Source of the DNA: Lachnospiraceae bacterium
GTDB taxonomy: Bacteria > Bacillota_A > Clostridia > Lachnospirales > Lachnospiraceae
Length of the DNA: 64,000 bases
Assembly: GCA_009911175.1 (NCBI GenBank)
Contig: QXWX01000002.1
Location: 62,001 to 126,000 of the forward strand
Direction of reading: 5' to 3'
In this document: positions 23,577-31,909 of the stretch, piece by piece
Numbering within the stretch: the stretch's first letter is position 1
How the letters are laid out: each line of letters opens with the position of its first letter
Position numbers and translations under genes: made by a program
Notes under the pieces: model-generated
The model's database searches: none
Told to the model about the DNA's origin: nothing
Seen by the model: only the letters and a program-made list of their open reading frames with translations

Positions 23577-24554
23577 ATGAAAAAAGTGAGTTTTTTTTCT
23601 CTCATCATTTTGCTTCTTCTGCCGCTTGCCTCCTGCTCTTCTCCGCGTAAGGATGAGAAGTTGAGTGTCACAGGCATTTATTTTGATACGGTGATCCAGA
23701 TTGACGCATGGGGTGTCAGCACTTCTGTTTTGGATGAATGTAAGAAAATCTGTGAAAATTATGAGTCTCTTTTCAGTAATAAGGTCAAGACCAGCGAAGT
23801 CTCCCGGATCAACGCCTCCGCCGGAACCCCTGTTAAGGTATCACAGGAAACGGTCGATCTGATCTCTCTGGGACTGAGATACTGTGAGCTTTCCAGCGGG
23901 AAATTTGACATCACCATCTCGCCGCTGAGTGATCTTTGGAATTTTACGAATCATACGGAGCATACGGTTCCTGATGCCGAGGCAATCGAAGAAGCCCGCT
24001 CCCATGTAGATTACAGAAAGGTTCTGGTGGATAAAAAGGCCTGTACGGTCACTCTGCTGGATCCTCAGGCTAAAATAGACCTAGGCGGTATTGCCAAGGG
24101 ATACATTGCCGACCGTCTGAAAGAGTATCTGAAAAAAGAGGGGGTAGAGCATGCCCTGATCAATCTGGGCGGAAATGTGCTCACCCTTGGGGCATCCTTT
24201 GACGGCAGCCCCTTCCGCATCGGCATCCAGAAGCCCTTTGATGAACAGAATGCGCCCATTGATATTTTAGAGATTCAGGACCGCTCCGTAGTTTCCTCCG
24301 GGGTTTATCAGCGGTACTTTAAAAAGGACGGCAGGCTGTACCACCACATCCTGAACCCGGAGACAGGCTATCCTTATGCCAATCAATTGCTACAGGCAAC
24401 GGTCATCACCGACTCTTCCGCAGACGGGGATGCCTTAAGCACCTGCTGTTTCGCCCTGGGACTGGAGGAAGGCAGCGCACTGATTGAAAGCCTGAAGAAT
24501 GTACAGGCCATCTTTGTGACCGAAGACTACCGCTTACACTATGTGGGATATTAA
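23577..24554 (+). CDS. apbE: FAD:protein FMN transferase, lipoprotein ApbE
   Basis: Covalently attaches FMN to threonine or serine in flavoprotein subunits such as RnfG and RnfD, outside the membrane. 325 aa. A lipoprotein signal peptide ends at the lipobox LASC (about residues 19-22). Family motifs include LGGIAKGYIAD, the ALINLGGNV segment, and HHILNPETGYPYAN near residue 255. The ATG at 23577 follows TAAGGA; an upstream open frame of 47 codons is non-coding in look. The Rnf operon 2 kb away encodes likely substrates. Confidence 0.94.
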   Translation: MKKVSFFSLIILLLLPLASCSSPRKDEKLSVTGIYFDTVIQIDAWGVSTSVLDECKKICENYESLFSNKVKTSEVSRINASAGTPVKVSQETVDLISLGLRYCELSSGKFDITISPLSDLWNFTNHTEHTVPDAEAIEEARSHVDYRKVLVDKKACTVTLLDPQAKIDLGGIAKGYIADRLKEYLKKEGVEHALINLGGNVLTLGASFDGSPFRIGIQKPFDEQNAPIDILEIQDRSVVSSGVYQRYFKKDGRLYHHILNPETGYPYANQLLQATVITDSSADGDALSTCCFALGLEEGSALIESLKNVQAIFVTEDYRLHYVGY

Positions 24555-24586
24555 AAGCTGTATGCGGCAGTCTGATTCATCTATTT

Positions 24587-25396
24587 CTATCCCAGCGCCA
24601 CATCCAGCGCCATCATGACCGTAAAGCCTGCCGCAAACAGAACCGTTCCGAGATTGGAGTGGCTGCCTTCGGACATTTCCGGGATCAGTTCCTCCACAAC
24701 CACATAGACCATGGCGCCTGCCGCAAAGCTTAAAAGGTACGGTAGGAGCGGAATAATGAATCCCGCCATGAGAATCGTCAGGACTGCGCCAATCGGTTCC
24801 ACCGCGCCGGAAAACGCGCCGTAACGGAACGCTTTTCCTTTGCTGACTCCTTCCGCCCGCAGGGGCATGGAGATGATCGCGCCTTCCGGAAAGTTCTGTA
24901 TCGCGATCCCCAGGGAAAGCGCCAGCGCCCCCATGGCCGTGATCCCGGCCTCCCCGGACAGCCAGCCGGCGTAGACCGCTCCCACCGCCATACCTTCCGG
25001 CAGATTGTGGAGCGTCACCGCAAGCACCAGCATTGTGGTTTTCTGCAGGCTGCATTTCGGCCCCTCCGCTTTGCTGCTGTTCATGTGCAGATGGGGAATG
25101 GTCCGGTCCAGAAGCAGCAGGAAAAAGATTCCTAGCCAGAAGCCGATCACCGCAGGCAGAAAAGCCCACTGCCTCATGTGCGCCGCCTGCTCCATAGCCG
25201 GAACCAGCAGGCTCCATATGGAAGCCGCCACCATCACCCCCGCCGCAAATCCGGTCAGCGCCCTCTGCACCAGAGGATTCAGCCGATCCCTCATAAACAG
25301 CACGCAGGCGGACCCAAGCACTGTCCCAAGGAACGGTATCATAAGACCCAAAAGTGCCTTAGTCTGCATCGCATTCCCCACTGAAATCCCACCCAT
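24587..25396 (-). CDS. ZIP family divalent metal transporter (ZupT-like)
   Basis: 269 aa with about eight membrane helices. Metal-site motifs on helices IV and V are present: HNLPEGMAVG and QNFPEGAIISMPL, both typical of ZIP importers for zinc, iron or manganese. A histidine-containing loop (PHLHMN) lies between helices III and IV. I place the start at 25394-25396 because GGAGG lies 7 nt upstream; an ATG six codons earlier overlaps that site. It has its own promoter with a palindromic operator. Confidence 0.9.
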   Translation of the reverse strand: MGGISVGNAMQTKALLGLMIPFLGTVLGSACVLFMRDRLNPLVQRALTGFAAGVMVAASIWSLLVPAMEQAAHMRQWAFLPAVIGFWLGIFFLLLLDRTIPHLHMNSSKAEGPKCSLQKTTMLVLAVTLHNLPEGMAVGAVYAGWLSGEAGITAMGALALSLGIAIQNFPEGAIISMPLRAEGVSKGKAFRYGAFSGAVEPIGAVLTILMAGFIIPLLPYLLSFAAGAMVYVVVEELIPEMSEGSHSNLGTVLFAAGFTVMMALDVALG

Positions 25397-25424
25397 AAAA
25401 AGTCCTCCAATCATTACATTTTGT

Positions 25425-25479
25425 GTTAGTATTCGCTAACCACCTTTCAAATATACTACTTTTGCTGCCTTTTTGTCAA
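25425..25479 (-). promoter_or_regulatory. Promoter and palindromic operator of the ZIP transporter
   Basis: Minus strand TTGACA (25474-25479), 18-bp spacer, TATATT (25450-25455). The inverted repeat GTTAG-N6-CTAAC (25425-25440) begins 9 bp after the -10 box, at the expected transcription start. The TTAG...CTAA form resembles sites of DtxR/MntR-type metalloregulators, which is inference. Confidence 0.6.
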
Positions 25480-25481
25480 TA

Positions 25482-26369
25482 CTATTCCCTATACATCCCA
25501 TTGAGTATCAGCGTCACGATCCCGCAGAGCATCCCGCCGATCGGATAGACAATCCAGCATTTCTCCCACATCTCGTACCCCAGCCCGGCGATGAAGAAAA
25601 GAATCGTAGCCATGATCATGATGCATCCGCACCAGACGGCAACCAACTGATCCTTACGGCTCTTAACCGATGAGTTCTCTTTGTTGTATTCTTCCACATT
25701 GTATTTTGACTTCTGCATCCCCGCATATACAATGGTACAGATTCCGACTGTAAAAAAGAACATGGGTACACTGTCATAAATCTCTTTCGTACATCCTGCC
25801 GGAACCGGAAATCCTTCTGACATGGCCGCTGCCAGGGCTCCTGCAAAGAGAATCCCGATTCCGGCAATGATCCGCACCCGGAATCTGTTTTCCGCAAGTT
25901 CCAGCTCTTCCTCCTTGTAAAAAGGGTTGATATGCGGATGCTTTTTTGCAAACCTGCTGTGCTGCATTCCGCCCTCTATGATGATCAGTATCCCTGTCAT
26001 GGCAACGAATAAGAATATCGTGTTCACAAAATAATCCGGCTTTTGAAATGCTTCTCCCAGGATCTGCAGAATCAGGCCGAACAGGATCACTCCGATTCCG
26101 GCCACAATCTTTACGGAAAACTGGTTCATATGCCGGTCATATCCCATTGTATCCTCCTGCAGACTTTCCTGCACGTTCCCCCGCAGCAAAACATCCATCG
26201 TGCAGCCAAACATATCACAGAGCTGGAGCAGCTTCTCCATCTCCGGATAAGAGTTCTCCGATTCCCACTTTGAGATTGTCTGCCTGGATACACTCATCTG
26301 CTCTGCAAGCTGTTCCTGTGTAATGTCATTTCTCTTTCTATAAAACTGTAGATTTTCTCCAAAACTCAT
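25482..26369 (-). CDS. XRE-family HTH regulator with membrane domain
   Basis: 295 aa. The helix-turn-helix domain occupies residues 1-65 (ITQEQLAEQMSVSRQTISKW is the core). The rest holds about six membrane helices in pairs, with a charged loop between. This architecture suggests a membrane-tethered DNA-binding sensor; its signal and targets are unknown. The ATG at 26367-26369 follows GGAAGG; nine upstream codons are rejected. It lies upstream of the ZIP transporter gene, but each has its own promoter. Confidence 0.85.
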   Translation of the reverse strand: MSFGENLQFYRKRNDITQEQLAEQMSVSRQTISKWESENSYPEMEKLLQLCDMFGCTMDVLLRGNVQESLQEDTMGYDRHMNQFSVKIVAGIGVILFGLILQILGEAFQKPDYFVNTIFLFVAMTGILIIIEGGMQHSRFAKKHPHINPFYKEEELELAENRFRVRIIAGIGILFAGALAAAMSEGFPVPAGCTKEIYDSVPMFFFTVGICTIVYAGMQKSKYNVEEYNKENSSVKSRKDQLVAVWCGCIMIMATILFFIAGLGYEMWEKCWIVYPIGGMLCGIVTLILNGMYRE

Positions 26370-26428
26370 TGCATTTCCTTCCTTTCCTGAATCCACATTC
26401 TCGCTTTCGCAGTATTTTTATTTTACAG

Positions 26429-26478
26429 CAGTCCGGACTGTCTGTCCGCATTATAAGGAAAATTCCATGTAAATACAA
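26429..26478 (-). promoter_or_regulatory. Promoter and 12-bp palindrome of the XRE regulator gene
   Basis: Minus strand TTGTAT (26473-26478), 17-bp spacer, TATAAT (26450-26455). The perfect palindrome CAGTCCGGACTG (26429-26440) starts 9 bp after the -10 box, a position suited to autorepression. Confidence 0.6.
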
Positions 26479-26611
26479 GCAGATTGCTGTTGCTTTTGAA
26501 GAAAATCATGTAAACTTGCGGTTGCATCATACAAAATCTAAGGAAATGTCTAAGAAATCGTCTGAATATATTCAGGAAGGCTTTTCGTTTGCCAAACGTG
26601 AAACTAAAATC

Positions 26612-26643
26612 GGAGGAGTCAGAAAACATTTTCTGACTCCTCC
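26612..26643 (-). terminator. Terminator-like hairpin at the end of the rnf operon
   Basis: Perfect 15-bp stem with a 2-nt loop; the stem begins GGAGGAGTCAG. It lies 17 bp past the rnfB stop. The U-tract on the minus strand is weak (GATTTTAG), so it may also act as an RNA-stabilising 3' end. Confidence 0.75.
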
Positions 26644-26660
26644 TGTAAATGTCTCAATAT

Positions 26661-27473
26661 TTATGATACCGGTATCTTCCGCGGCGTAATGATCTTCCGC
26701 GGACACTTATCCGCGCAGACGCCGCAATTGGTACATTTTTCCGCATCAATATGTGCCAGGAAATTGGTCACCTTGATGGCGCCCGCCTCGCAGTTGCGCT
26801 CACACAGCTTACAGCCGATACAGCCCACAAGACATACATCCATCAGAGACTTTCCTTTGTCATTCGAATTACACTGTACAAACGTCTTCTGGTCATAAGG
26901 AACCAGCTCGATCAGCTTCTTCGGGCAGGCCGCGATACATTTTCCGCAGGCCTTGCACTTTTCCTTATCCACCACCGCGATCCCTTCCACGATGTGGATT
27001 GCGTCAAAGGGACACGCCTTCACGCAGGAGCCGTAGCCAAGGCACCCATAATCGCAGCCCTTCGGCCCGGTATCCTGCATCATGCTGGCCATGGTACAGT
27101 CCTGGATGCCATAATATGCATACTCATCCTGCGCCTTTTCACAGGTTCCACCACATTTTACAAATGCGGTCTGGCGCGCCTGGTCTCCGGCCGCCTGACC
27201 CATGATGTCGCCGATCTGTGCCGCCACCGGGGCGCCGCCCACCGGACAGGCACCGACTTCTGCTTCACCTTTGACAATGGCCGCAGCCAGTCCGGAACAT
27301 CCCGCATATCCGCAGCCGCCGCAGTTATTTCCCGGAAGGACGCCAAGGATGGCTTCCTCACGTTCATCCACTTCCACGGCAAATGCCTTGCCGGAGATTC
27401 CAAGGAAGACGCCGATCAACAATCCGGTCCCGCCAACGATCACGGCGGCCAGTAAAATTCCTGTCATGCTCAT
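26661..27473 (-). CDS. rnfB: Rnf complex iron-sulfur subunit B
   Basis: Takes electrons from reduced ferredoxin and passes them into the membrane Rnf complex. 270 aa. An N-terminal membrane anchor (about residues 4-27) is followed by the NNCGGCGYAGC cluster-binding segment near residue 50 and CPVGG. Three further CxxCxxC-type ferredoxin motifs occupy the C-terminal half (CLGYGSCVKAC, CKACGKCIAAC, CTNCGVCADKC). A CxxCxxxC set also lies at CIGCKLCERNC. It is the last gene of the operon. Confidence 0.96.
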   Translation of the reverse strand: MSMTGILLAAVIVGGTGLLIGVFLGISGKAFAVEVDEREEAILGVLPGNNCGGCGYAGCSGLAAAIVKGEAEVGACPVGGAPVAAQIGDIMGQAAGDQARQTAFVKCGGTCEKAQDEYAYYGIQDCTMASMMQDTGPKGCDYGCLGYGSCVKACPFDAIHIVEGIAVVDKEKCKACGKCIAACPKKLIELVPYDQKTFVQCNSNDKGKSLMDVCLVGCIGCKLCERNCEAGAIKVTNFLAHIDAEKCTNCGVCADKCPRKIITPRKIPVS

Positions 27474-27489
27474 GCTTTTTCTTCCCTCC

Positions 27490-28065
27490 TTAAATCAATC
27501 CGGAAAATCCGAAGAACGCGATCGCCATCAGGCCGGAGGTTACCAGCACAATGGGAGTTCCCTGGAATGATTCCGTAATGTCATTGTATTCGATCTTCTC
27601 CCGGATCCCTGCCATCAGTACAATGGCTACCGTAAATCCGACTGCTGTGCCGATCCCGTAGATCAGACCTTCCAGAATGCTGTAAGACTTCTGCACATTG
27701 GTCAGAGCAACACCCAGCACCGCACAGTTGGTCGTGATCAGCGGAAGGTATACGCCCAGCGCATTATAAAGAGGAGGCATTGCCTTCTTTAAGAACATCT
27801 CCACAAACTGCACCAGCGCCGCAATGACCAGGATAAATACGATGGTCTGCAGATATTCCACATGCGCCGGTACCAGGATGCCTTTATAGACGATACTTGT
27901 CACGAGGGAAGCAATGGTAATAACGAAAATTACCGCTCCACCCATACCGCCTGCAGTCTTTACATTTTTGGAAACGCCGAGGAACGGACAGATTCCCAGA
28001 AACTGGCTGAGTACGACATTATTTACAAATGCGGAGCCAACCGCAATCAATAATAATTCTTTCAT
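27490..28065 (-). CDS. rnfA: Rnf complex membrane subunit A
   Basis: 191 aa, six membrane helices, with the family opening LLLIAVGSAFVNNVVLSQFLG. RnfA and RnfE are homologous inverted-topology subunits holding an intramembrane iron-sulfur site; the cysteines in GICPFLGVS and TTNCAVLG fit. Located 14 bp after rnfE and 17 bp before rnfB. Confidence 0.97.
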   Translation of the reverse strand: MKELLLIAVGSAFVNNVVLSQFLGICPFLGVSKNVKTAGGMGGAVIFVITIASLVTSIVYKGILVPAHVEYLQTIVFILVIAALVQFVEMFLKKAMPPLYNALGVYLPLITTNCAVLGVALTNVQKSYSILEGLIYGIGTAVGFTVAIVLMAGIREKIEYNDITESFQGTPIVLVTSGLMAIAFFGFSGLI

Positions 28066-28078
28066 CTTCTATCCCCTC

Positions 28079-28792
28079 CTACTCTGTTTTTCCCGCATCC
28101 GCAGATTTTCCCGCTTCTGCTCCGCAGACTGCTTTCTTGCCGCAGGACGCACAGTCCGTACCGCATCCGATGAGTTCCGCCCTGGGATCGCCTTTTGCCT
28201 CTGCGCGCTTCTTCGCCTTGTTCTGCAGGGCGGTCAGTCCTGCCAGTACGAAAAAGGCTCCCGGCGCCAGGATAAAGATCGTGATCGGTTCATAAGAGGA
28301 AGGCAGCACCTGCATATTGAATGCCTTGCCGGAGCCCAGCAGTTCCCGCACAATACCGATAGCGGTCAGACCTACCGTAAAGCCAAGCCCCATTCCGAGA
28401 CCGTCAAAAATGGACGGGAGCACCGGATTCTTGGAAGCATAGCTTTCAGCTCTTCCCAGGATGATACAGTTTACTACGATCAGCGGGATATAGAGTCCCA
28501 GCGACGCATACAGGCTGGGGACAAATCCCTGCAGCAGAAATTGTACAATAGTCACGAAGGACGCGACTACAACGATAAACGCCGGGATACGCACCGAATC
28601 CGGTATGATCTTCCGCAGCATGGAAATCAGCATGTTGGACAGTACCAGAACGACTGTGGTGGAAAGTCCCATCCCGATTCCGTTGATTGCCGACGTGGTC
28701 ACCGCCAGCGTGGGACACATCCCAAGCATCAGCACGAAGGTAGGATTTTCTTTGATCAGGCCGTTGTACAGCCTCTCTGTATACTTATTCAT
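28079..28792 (-). CDS. rnfE: Rnf complex membrane subunit E with cysteine-rich tail
   Basis: 237 aa. The membrane portion (about residues 1-200) matches RnfE, with GMCPTLAVT and VNCIILGRAE carrying the cysteines expected near the membrane iron-sulfur centre. After the last helix it has a hydrophilic tail with the motif GCGTDCASCGKKAVCG (four cysteines, about residues 208-222), unlike the proteobacterial form. It overlaps the end of rnfG by 4 bp (ATGA). Confidence 0.95.
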   Translation of the reverse strand: MNKYTERLYNGLIKENPTFVLMLGMCPTLAVTTSAINGIGMGLSTTVVLVLSNMLISMLRKIIPDSVRIPAFIVVVASFVTIVQFLLQGFVPSLYASLGLYIPLIVVNCIILGRAESYASKNPVLPSIFDGLGMGLGFTVGLTAIGIVRELLGSGKAFNMQVLPSSYEPITIFILAPGAFFVLAGLTALQNKAKKRAEAKGDPRAELIGCGTDCASCGKKAVCGAEAGKSADAGKTE

Positions 28793-29400
28793 TGAGCACT
28801 ACCTCCTAACACATTCTGAAAGTAAACCAGCGCAGAGTCCACGGCATTGGTCACAGCATTGGTGGTGATGGTGGCGCCGCTGAGCGCGTCGATCTTATCA
28901 TCTCCGTCCTCCCCGCTCTTGGTATAGGAAAACTTCTCCACCTGCTTATCCTTGAACTGGTTTTTGAAATCGTCTTCGTCCGCCTTCATTCCCAGGCCGG
29001 CCGTCTCGCTGATATCCAGCATCTCGATTCCCTTCACCGTACCGTCGGACAGGATTCCAACGGAGAGCTTGATATCTCCGCCGTAGCCTTCGTGGGAAGT
29101 GACTGTGATCACATAACCCATCACTTCACCGGAAGCGTCCTTTGCTTCCGCTACTTCCGTAATATCATCTCCTGTGTAGCCTGCTTCCAGCAGCGCATCC
29201 GCCGCCCCGGCCGGATCCAGCGTCTCATCCACCGTAAACTCCGCCGCGTCTGCAAGAACCGTCTTATAAGCCTCCTGCTTCGCATTTTCCTGGGCCTGCG
29301 CAATCGGAGCCTTGGTGATCTCATAGACCAGCCCGAGAAGACAGCCCGCTACAATCGTAATGGCCGACAGGATCAGGGTATTCTTTACTATTTTATTCAT
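28789..29400 (-). CDS. rnfG: Rnf complex flavoprotein subunit G
   Basis: Periplasm-facing FMN-binding subunit. 203 aa: one N-terminal membrane anchor (about 7-28), then an FMN-binding domain with GLGMKADEDDFKNQFKDK and the flavinylation motif SGATITT (about residues 178-184), where ApbE would attach FMN to a threonine. Its start codon shares one base with the rnfD stop. Confidence 0.96.
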   Translation of the reverse strand: MNKIVKNTLILSAITIVAGCLLGLVYEITKAPIAQAQENAKQEAYKTVLADAAEFTVDETLDPAGAADALLEAGYTGDDITEVAEAKDASGEVMGYVITVTSHEGYGGDIKLSVGILSDGTVKGIEMLDISETAGLGMKADEDDFKNQFKDKQVEKFSYTKSGEDGDDKIDALSGATITTNAVTNAVDSALVYFQNVLGGSAQ

Positions 29401-30332
29401 TATTTTTCTCCTCCTTTACCAAATGGTTTTGGAAGAGTAACCTTCTCGATCAACGGAACCAAAAGGTTACTGATGATGATCGCATAGGATACGCCCTCCG
29501 CGGAACCGCCGAACAGACGGAACAGTCCGGTCAGCACTCCCAGGCAGATTCCATATACGATCTGTCCTCCCTTGGTGATGGGGGAGGTCACATAATCGGT
29601 GGCCATGAACCAGGCTCCCAGCATCAGGCCTCCTCCGCAGAGATGCGCGGTAATATACTGGGGATCAAATCCATGCCCGCCGAACAGCGTAATGAATATC
29701 ACAAAGGTCACAATGTATGTACCCGGGATCCGAAGATCAATGATTCCCATCAGGAGCAGGAACATGGCTCCCAGCATGATCGCCAGCACGGAGGTCTCTC
29801 CGATGGTTCCCCGAATGTTCCCCACCAGCATGTTCATGGAGTTGACCGCTTCCCCTGCCTTTAATTCCGCCAGCGGAGTCGGCCCGGTCACACCGTCATA
29901 TACAAAATAGGTCATCCGGCCGGTAAAGGAGATCAGAAGGAAACACCTTGCACCCAGCGCCGGGTTCATGAAGTTCTGTCCCAATCCGCCGAACAGCTGC
30001 TTCACTACCAAAATCGCGAACACGGAGCCCAGTGCCCCCATCCAGAGCGGCAGTGTGGGCGGCAGATTTAATGCCAGGAGCAGACCTGTGACTACGGCAC
30101 TGAAATCCTTGATCGTGATCGGTTTTTTCATCAGTTTCTCGTAAATGTATTCTGTCAGCACTGCCGCGCCTGTGGTAACCACCACAAGCAGCCATGCATT
30201 CTCATGCCGGAAATTATAGATTCCGAAGAAAGTAGCAGGCAACAGTGCGATCACTACCATCAGCATGATATTGCTGGTTGTCACCTTATCCCGGATATGG
30301 GGGGAGGATGATACGTTTAATTTTCCATTCAC
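29400..30332 (-). CDS. rnfD: Rnf complex membrane flavoprotein subunit D
   Basis: 310 aa with about nine membrane helices. The region DGVTGPTPLAELKAG (about residues 148-162) matches the RnfD/NqrB flavinylation site, so a threonine here probably carries FMN. It shares this ApbE-dependent modification with RnfG. It starts 15 bp after rnfC. Confidence 0.96.
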   Translation of the reverse strand: MNGKLNVSSSPHIRDKVTTSNIMLMVVIALLPATFFGIYNFRHENAWLLVVVTTGAAVLTEYIYEKLMKKPITIKDFSAVVTGLLLALNLPPTLPLWMGALGSVFAILVVKQLFGGLGQNFMNPALGARCFLLISFTGRMTYFVYDGVTGPTPLAELKAGEAVNSMNMLVGNIRGTIGETSVLAIMLGAMFLLLMGIIDLRIPGTYIVTFVIFITLFGGHGFDPQYITAHLCGGGLMLGAWFMATDYVTSPITKGGQIVYGICLGVLTGLFRLFGGSAEGVSYAIIISNLLVPLIEKVTLPKPFGKGGEK

Positions 30333-30347
30333 TGTTCTTTCACCTCT

Positions 30348-31667
30348 CTATTTCTTCTTTTTATTTGCCAAAGCAATTTTTCTCATGGAACCGATGGACT
30401 GCTTCAGCGGGCGCTTTGCGGGACAGACATAGCTGCAGGAGCCGCACTCCACACACTCCAGCCCATTCTGTGCCGTAAAGGTTTCCTCATCGTGACGCTC
30501 CGCATAGTCCGCAAGCCTGGACGGGATGATCCGGCTGGGGCAGACCTCCACGCAGCGGCCGCAGTTGATGCAGGGAGTGGACATGGCCTTAGCCACAATG
30601 TCCTCCTGGAATGCCAGGATGGCGGAAGAAGTCTTTGTCACCGGCGCATCCAGCGTGATCATGGCAAATCCCATCATGGGGCCGCCGGAGATCAGCTTTT
30701 CCGGCTCCCTTTTGAATCCACCTGCCGCCTCGATCAGCTCCCGGTGGTTGGTTCCCAGGAGAACCTTGAAGTTCCCCGGCTTCTCCACCGCGTCTCCGCT
30801 GACGGTCACGATCCGCTCGGTCAGCGGCCTGCCGTTGATCACCGCATTGTGAATACCGATCAGTGTCTCCACATTATCCACGATGCAGCCTGCGTCTGCC
30901 GGAAGCATAGTGGAATTGATGGCACGCTTTGTCAGCGCATAGATCAGCTGGCGTTCTGCGCCCTGGGGGTACTTGGTCTGCAGCGCGCAGACCTTCATGC
31001 GGGGTTCGTCCTTGATGGCTTCCTGCAGCTTTTCGATGCAGTCCTTCTTGTTGTCCTCCACGCCGAAGATTCCCTGGGCATGCTCGAACATGGACAGGAT
31101 GACCCGCATCCCGCTGACCAGCTCCTCGGTGTTCTCCAGCATCCTTCTGTAGTCGGCTGTGATGTATGGCTCACACTCCGCGCAGTTGGCAATGATATAT
31201 TCAATTTTGTCCGGCTCCTTCGGAGAGAGCTTCACACGGGTCGGAAAGCCTGCGCCTCCCATACCGACGATGCCTGCATCCCCGATCCGGGTCAGGATCT
31301 CATCACGCGTCATCTCCGAGAGCGGCTTCACCGGAGCGGCTTCTGCTTCCTTGTACTCTCCGTCATTCTCGATGACGATACAGTCCACATTGCTGCCCGT
31401 CGGATTGAAATGCTTCTCCAACGCTTTCACCGTCCCGGACACGGACGCATACACAGGCGCGGATACAAAGCCGCCCGCATCTGCGATCTTCTGGCCTTTT
31501 AACACATGGTCGCCCTTTTTCACAGCTGCGATGGCCGGAGCGCCGATGTGCTGGGAAAGTGGATATACCAGATCACCCTGCGGCAGCACTTCCGTAATCG
31601 GCTGGTCTTTTGCCAGGCTCTTGCCGTCATTGGGATGGATCCCACCTTTAAAAGTTAAAAGTCCCAT
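30348..31667 (-). CDS. rnfC: Rnf complex NADH-binding subunit C
   Basis: 439-aa peripheral subunit that exchanges electrons with NAD+. The N-terminal region opens MGLLTFKGGIHP. The FMN/NADH site GDAGIVGMGGAGFPTRVKL is at about residues 152-170. Two [4Fe-4S] motifs are at the C-terminus (CINCGRCVEVCPSRI and CVECGSCSYVCPAKRP). First gene of rnfCDGEAB, the standard clostridial order, with a promoter and a hairpin in its leader. Confidence 0.97.
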   Translation of the reverse strand: MGLLTFKGGIHPNDGKSLAKDQPITEVLPQGDLVYPLSQHIGAPAIAAVKKGDHVLKGQKIADAGGFVSAPVYASVSGTVKALEKHFNPTGSNVDCIVIENDGEYKEAEAAPVKPLSEMTRDEILTRIGDAGIVGMGGAGFPTRVKLSPKEPDKIEYIIANCAECEPYITADYRRMLENTEELVSGMRVILSMFEHAQGIFGVEDNKKDCIEKLQEAIKDEPRMKVCALQTKYPQGAERQLIYALTKRAINSTMLPADAGCIVDNVETLIGIHNAVINGRPLTERIVTVSGDAVEKPGNFKVLLGTNHRELIEAAGGFKREPEKLISGGPMMGFAMITLDAPVTKTSSAILAFQEDIVAKAMSTPCINCGRCVEVCPSRIIPSRLADYAERHDEETFTAQNGLECVECGSCSYVCPAKRPLKQSIGSMRKIALANKKKK

Positions 31668-31693
31668 TCTTTTACCCTTCCTTTCTTTGATCC

Positions 31694-31731
31694 GCTGCTA
31701 TTCTAATTCTTATGAGCCTGAGAATAGCAGC
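31694..31731 (-). promoter_or_regulatory. Hairpin in the rnf leader RNA
   Basis: GCTGCTATTCT at 31694-31704 pairs perfectly with 31721-31731 around a 16-nt loop. It lies between the promoter and rnfC, and its minus-strand 3' end is 27 nt from the start codon. Possible mRNA-stabilising or regulatory element; no known riboswitch pattern recognised. Confidence 0.55.
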
Positions 31732-31744
31732 TCCTTTTCACATG

Positions 31745-31773
31745 ATATTATTCTACAGTACTTTGTATACAAA
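31745..31773 (-). promoter_or_regulatory. rnf operon promoter with TTTGTATACAAA palindrome
   Basis: Minus strand TTGTAT (31767-31772), 16-bp spacer, TAATAT (31745-31750). The perfect 12-bp palindrome TTTGTATACAAA (31762-31773) covers the -35 box. It resembles operators of GntR/FCD regulators and the -10 region of the gntR gene at 45165-45176. Confidence 0.6.
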
Positions 31774-31835
31774 ATCCAGTAAATTTCGTGATTTTATTGT
31801 ATCTTTCCGCGAACATCTTGTCGCTCTTTTAACAT

Positions 31836-31867
31836 AAAAAGAGCGGAAACGCTTTTTGTCTCCGCTC
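31836..31867 (-). terminator. Terminator after ispH-rpsA
   Basis: GAGCGGA (31841-31847) pairs with TCCGCTC (31861-31867) around a 13-nt loop; on the minus strand the stem is followed by T5. It lies 43 bp past the stop codon. Confidence 0.8.
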
Positions 31868-31909
31868 AGTTTTGTTTTTCCAATCATTCACTGAATCGTG
31901 CCGTAGTCC

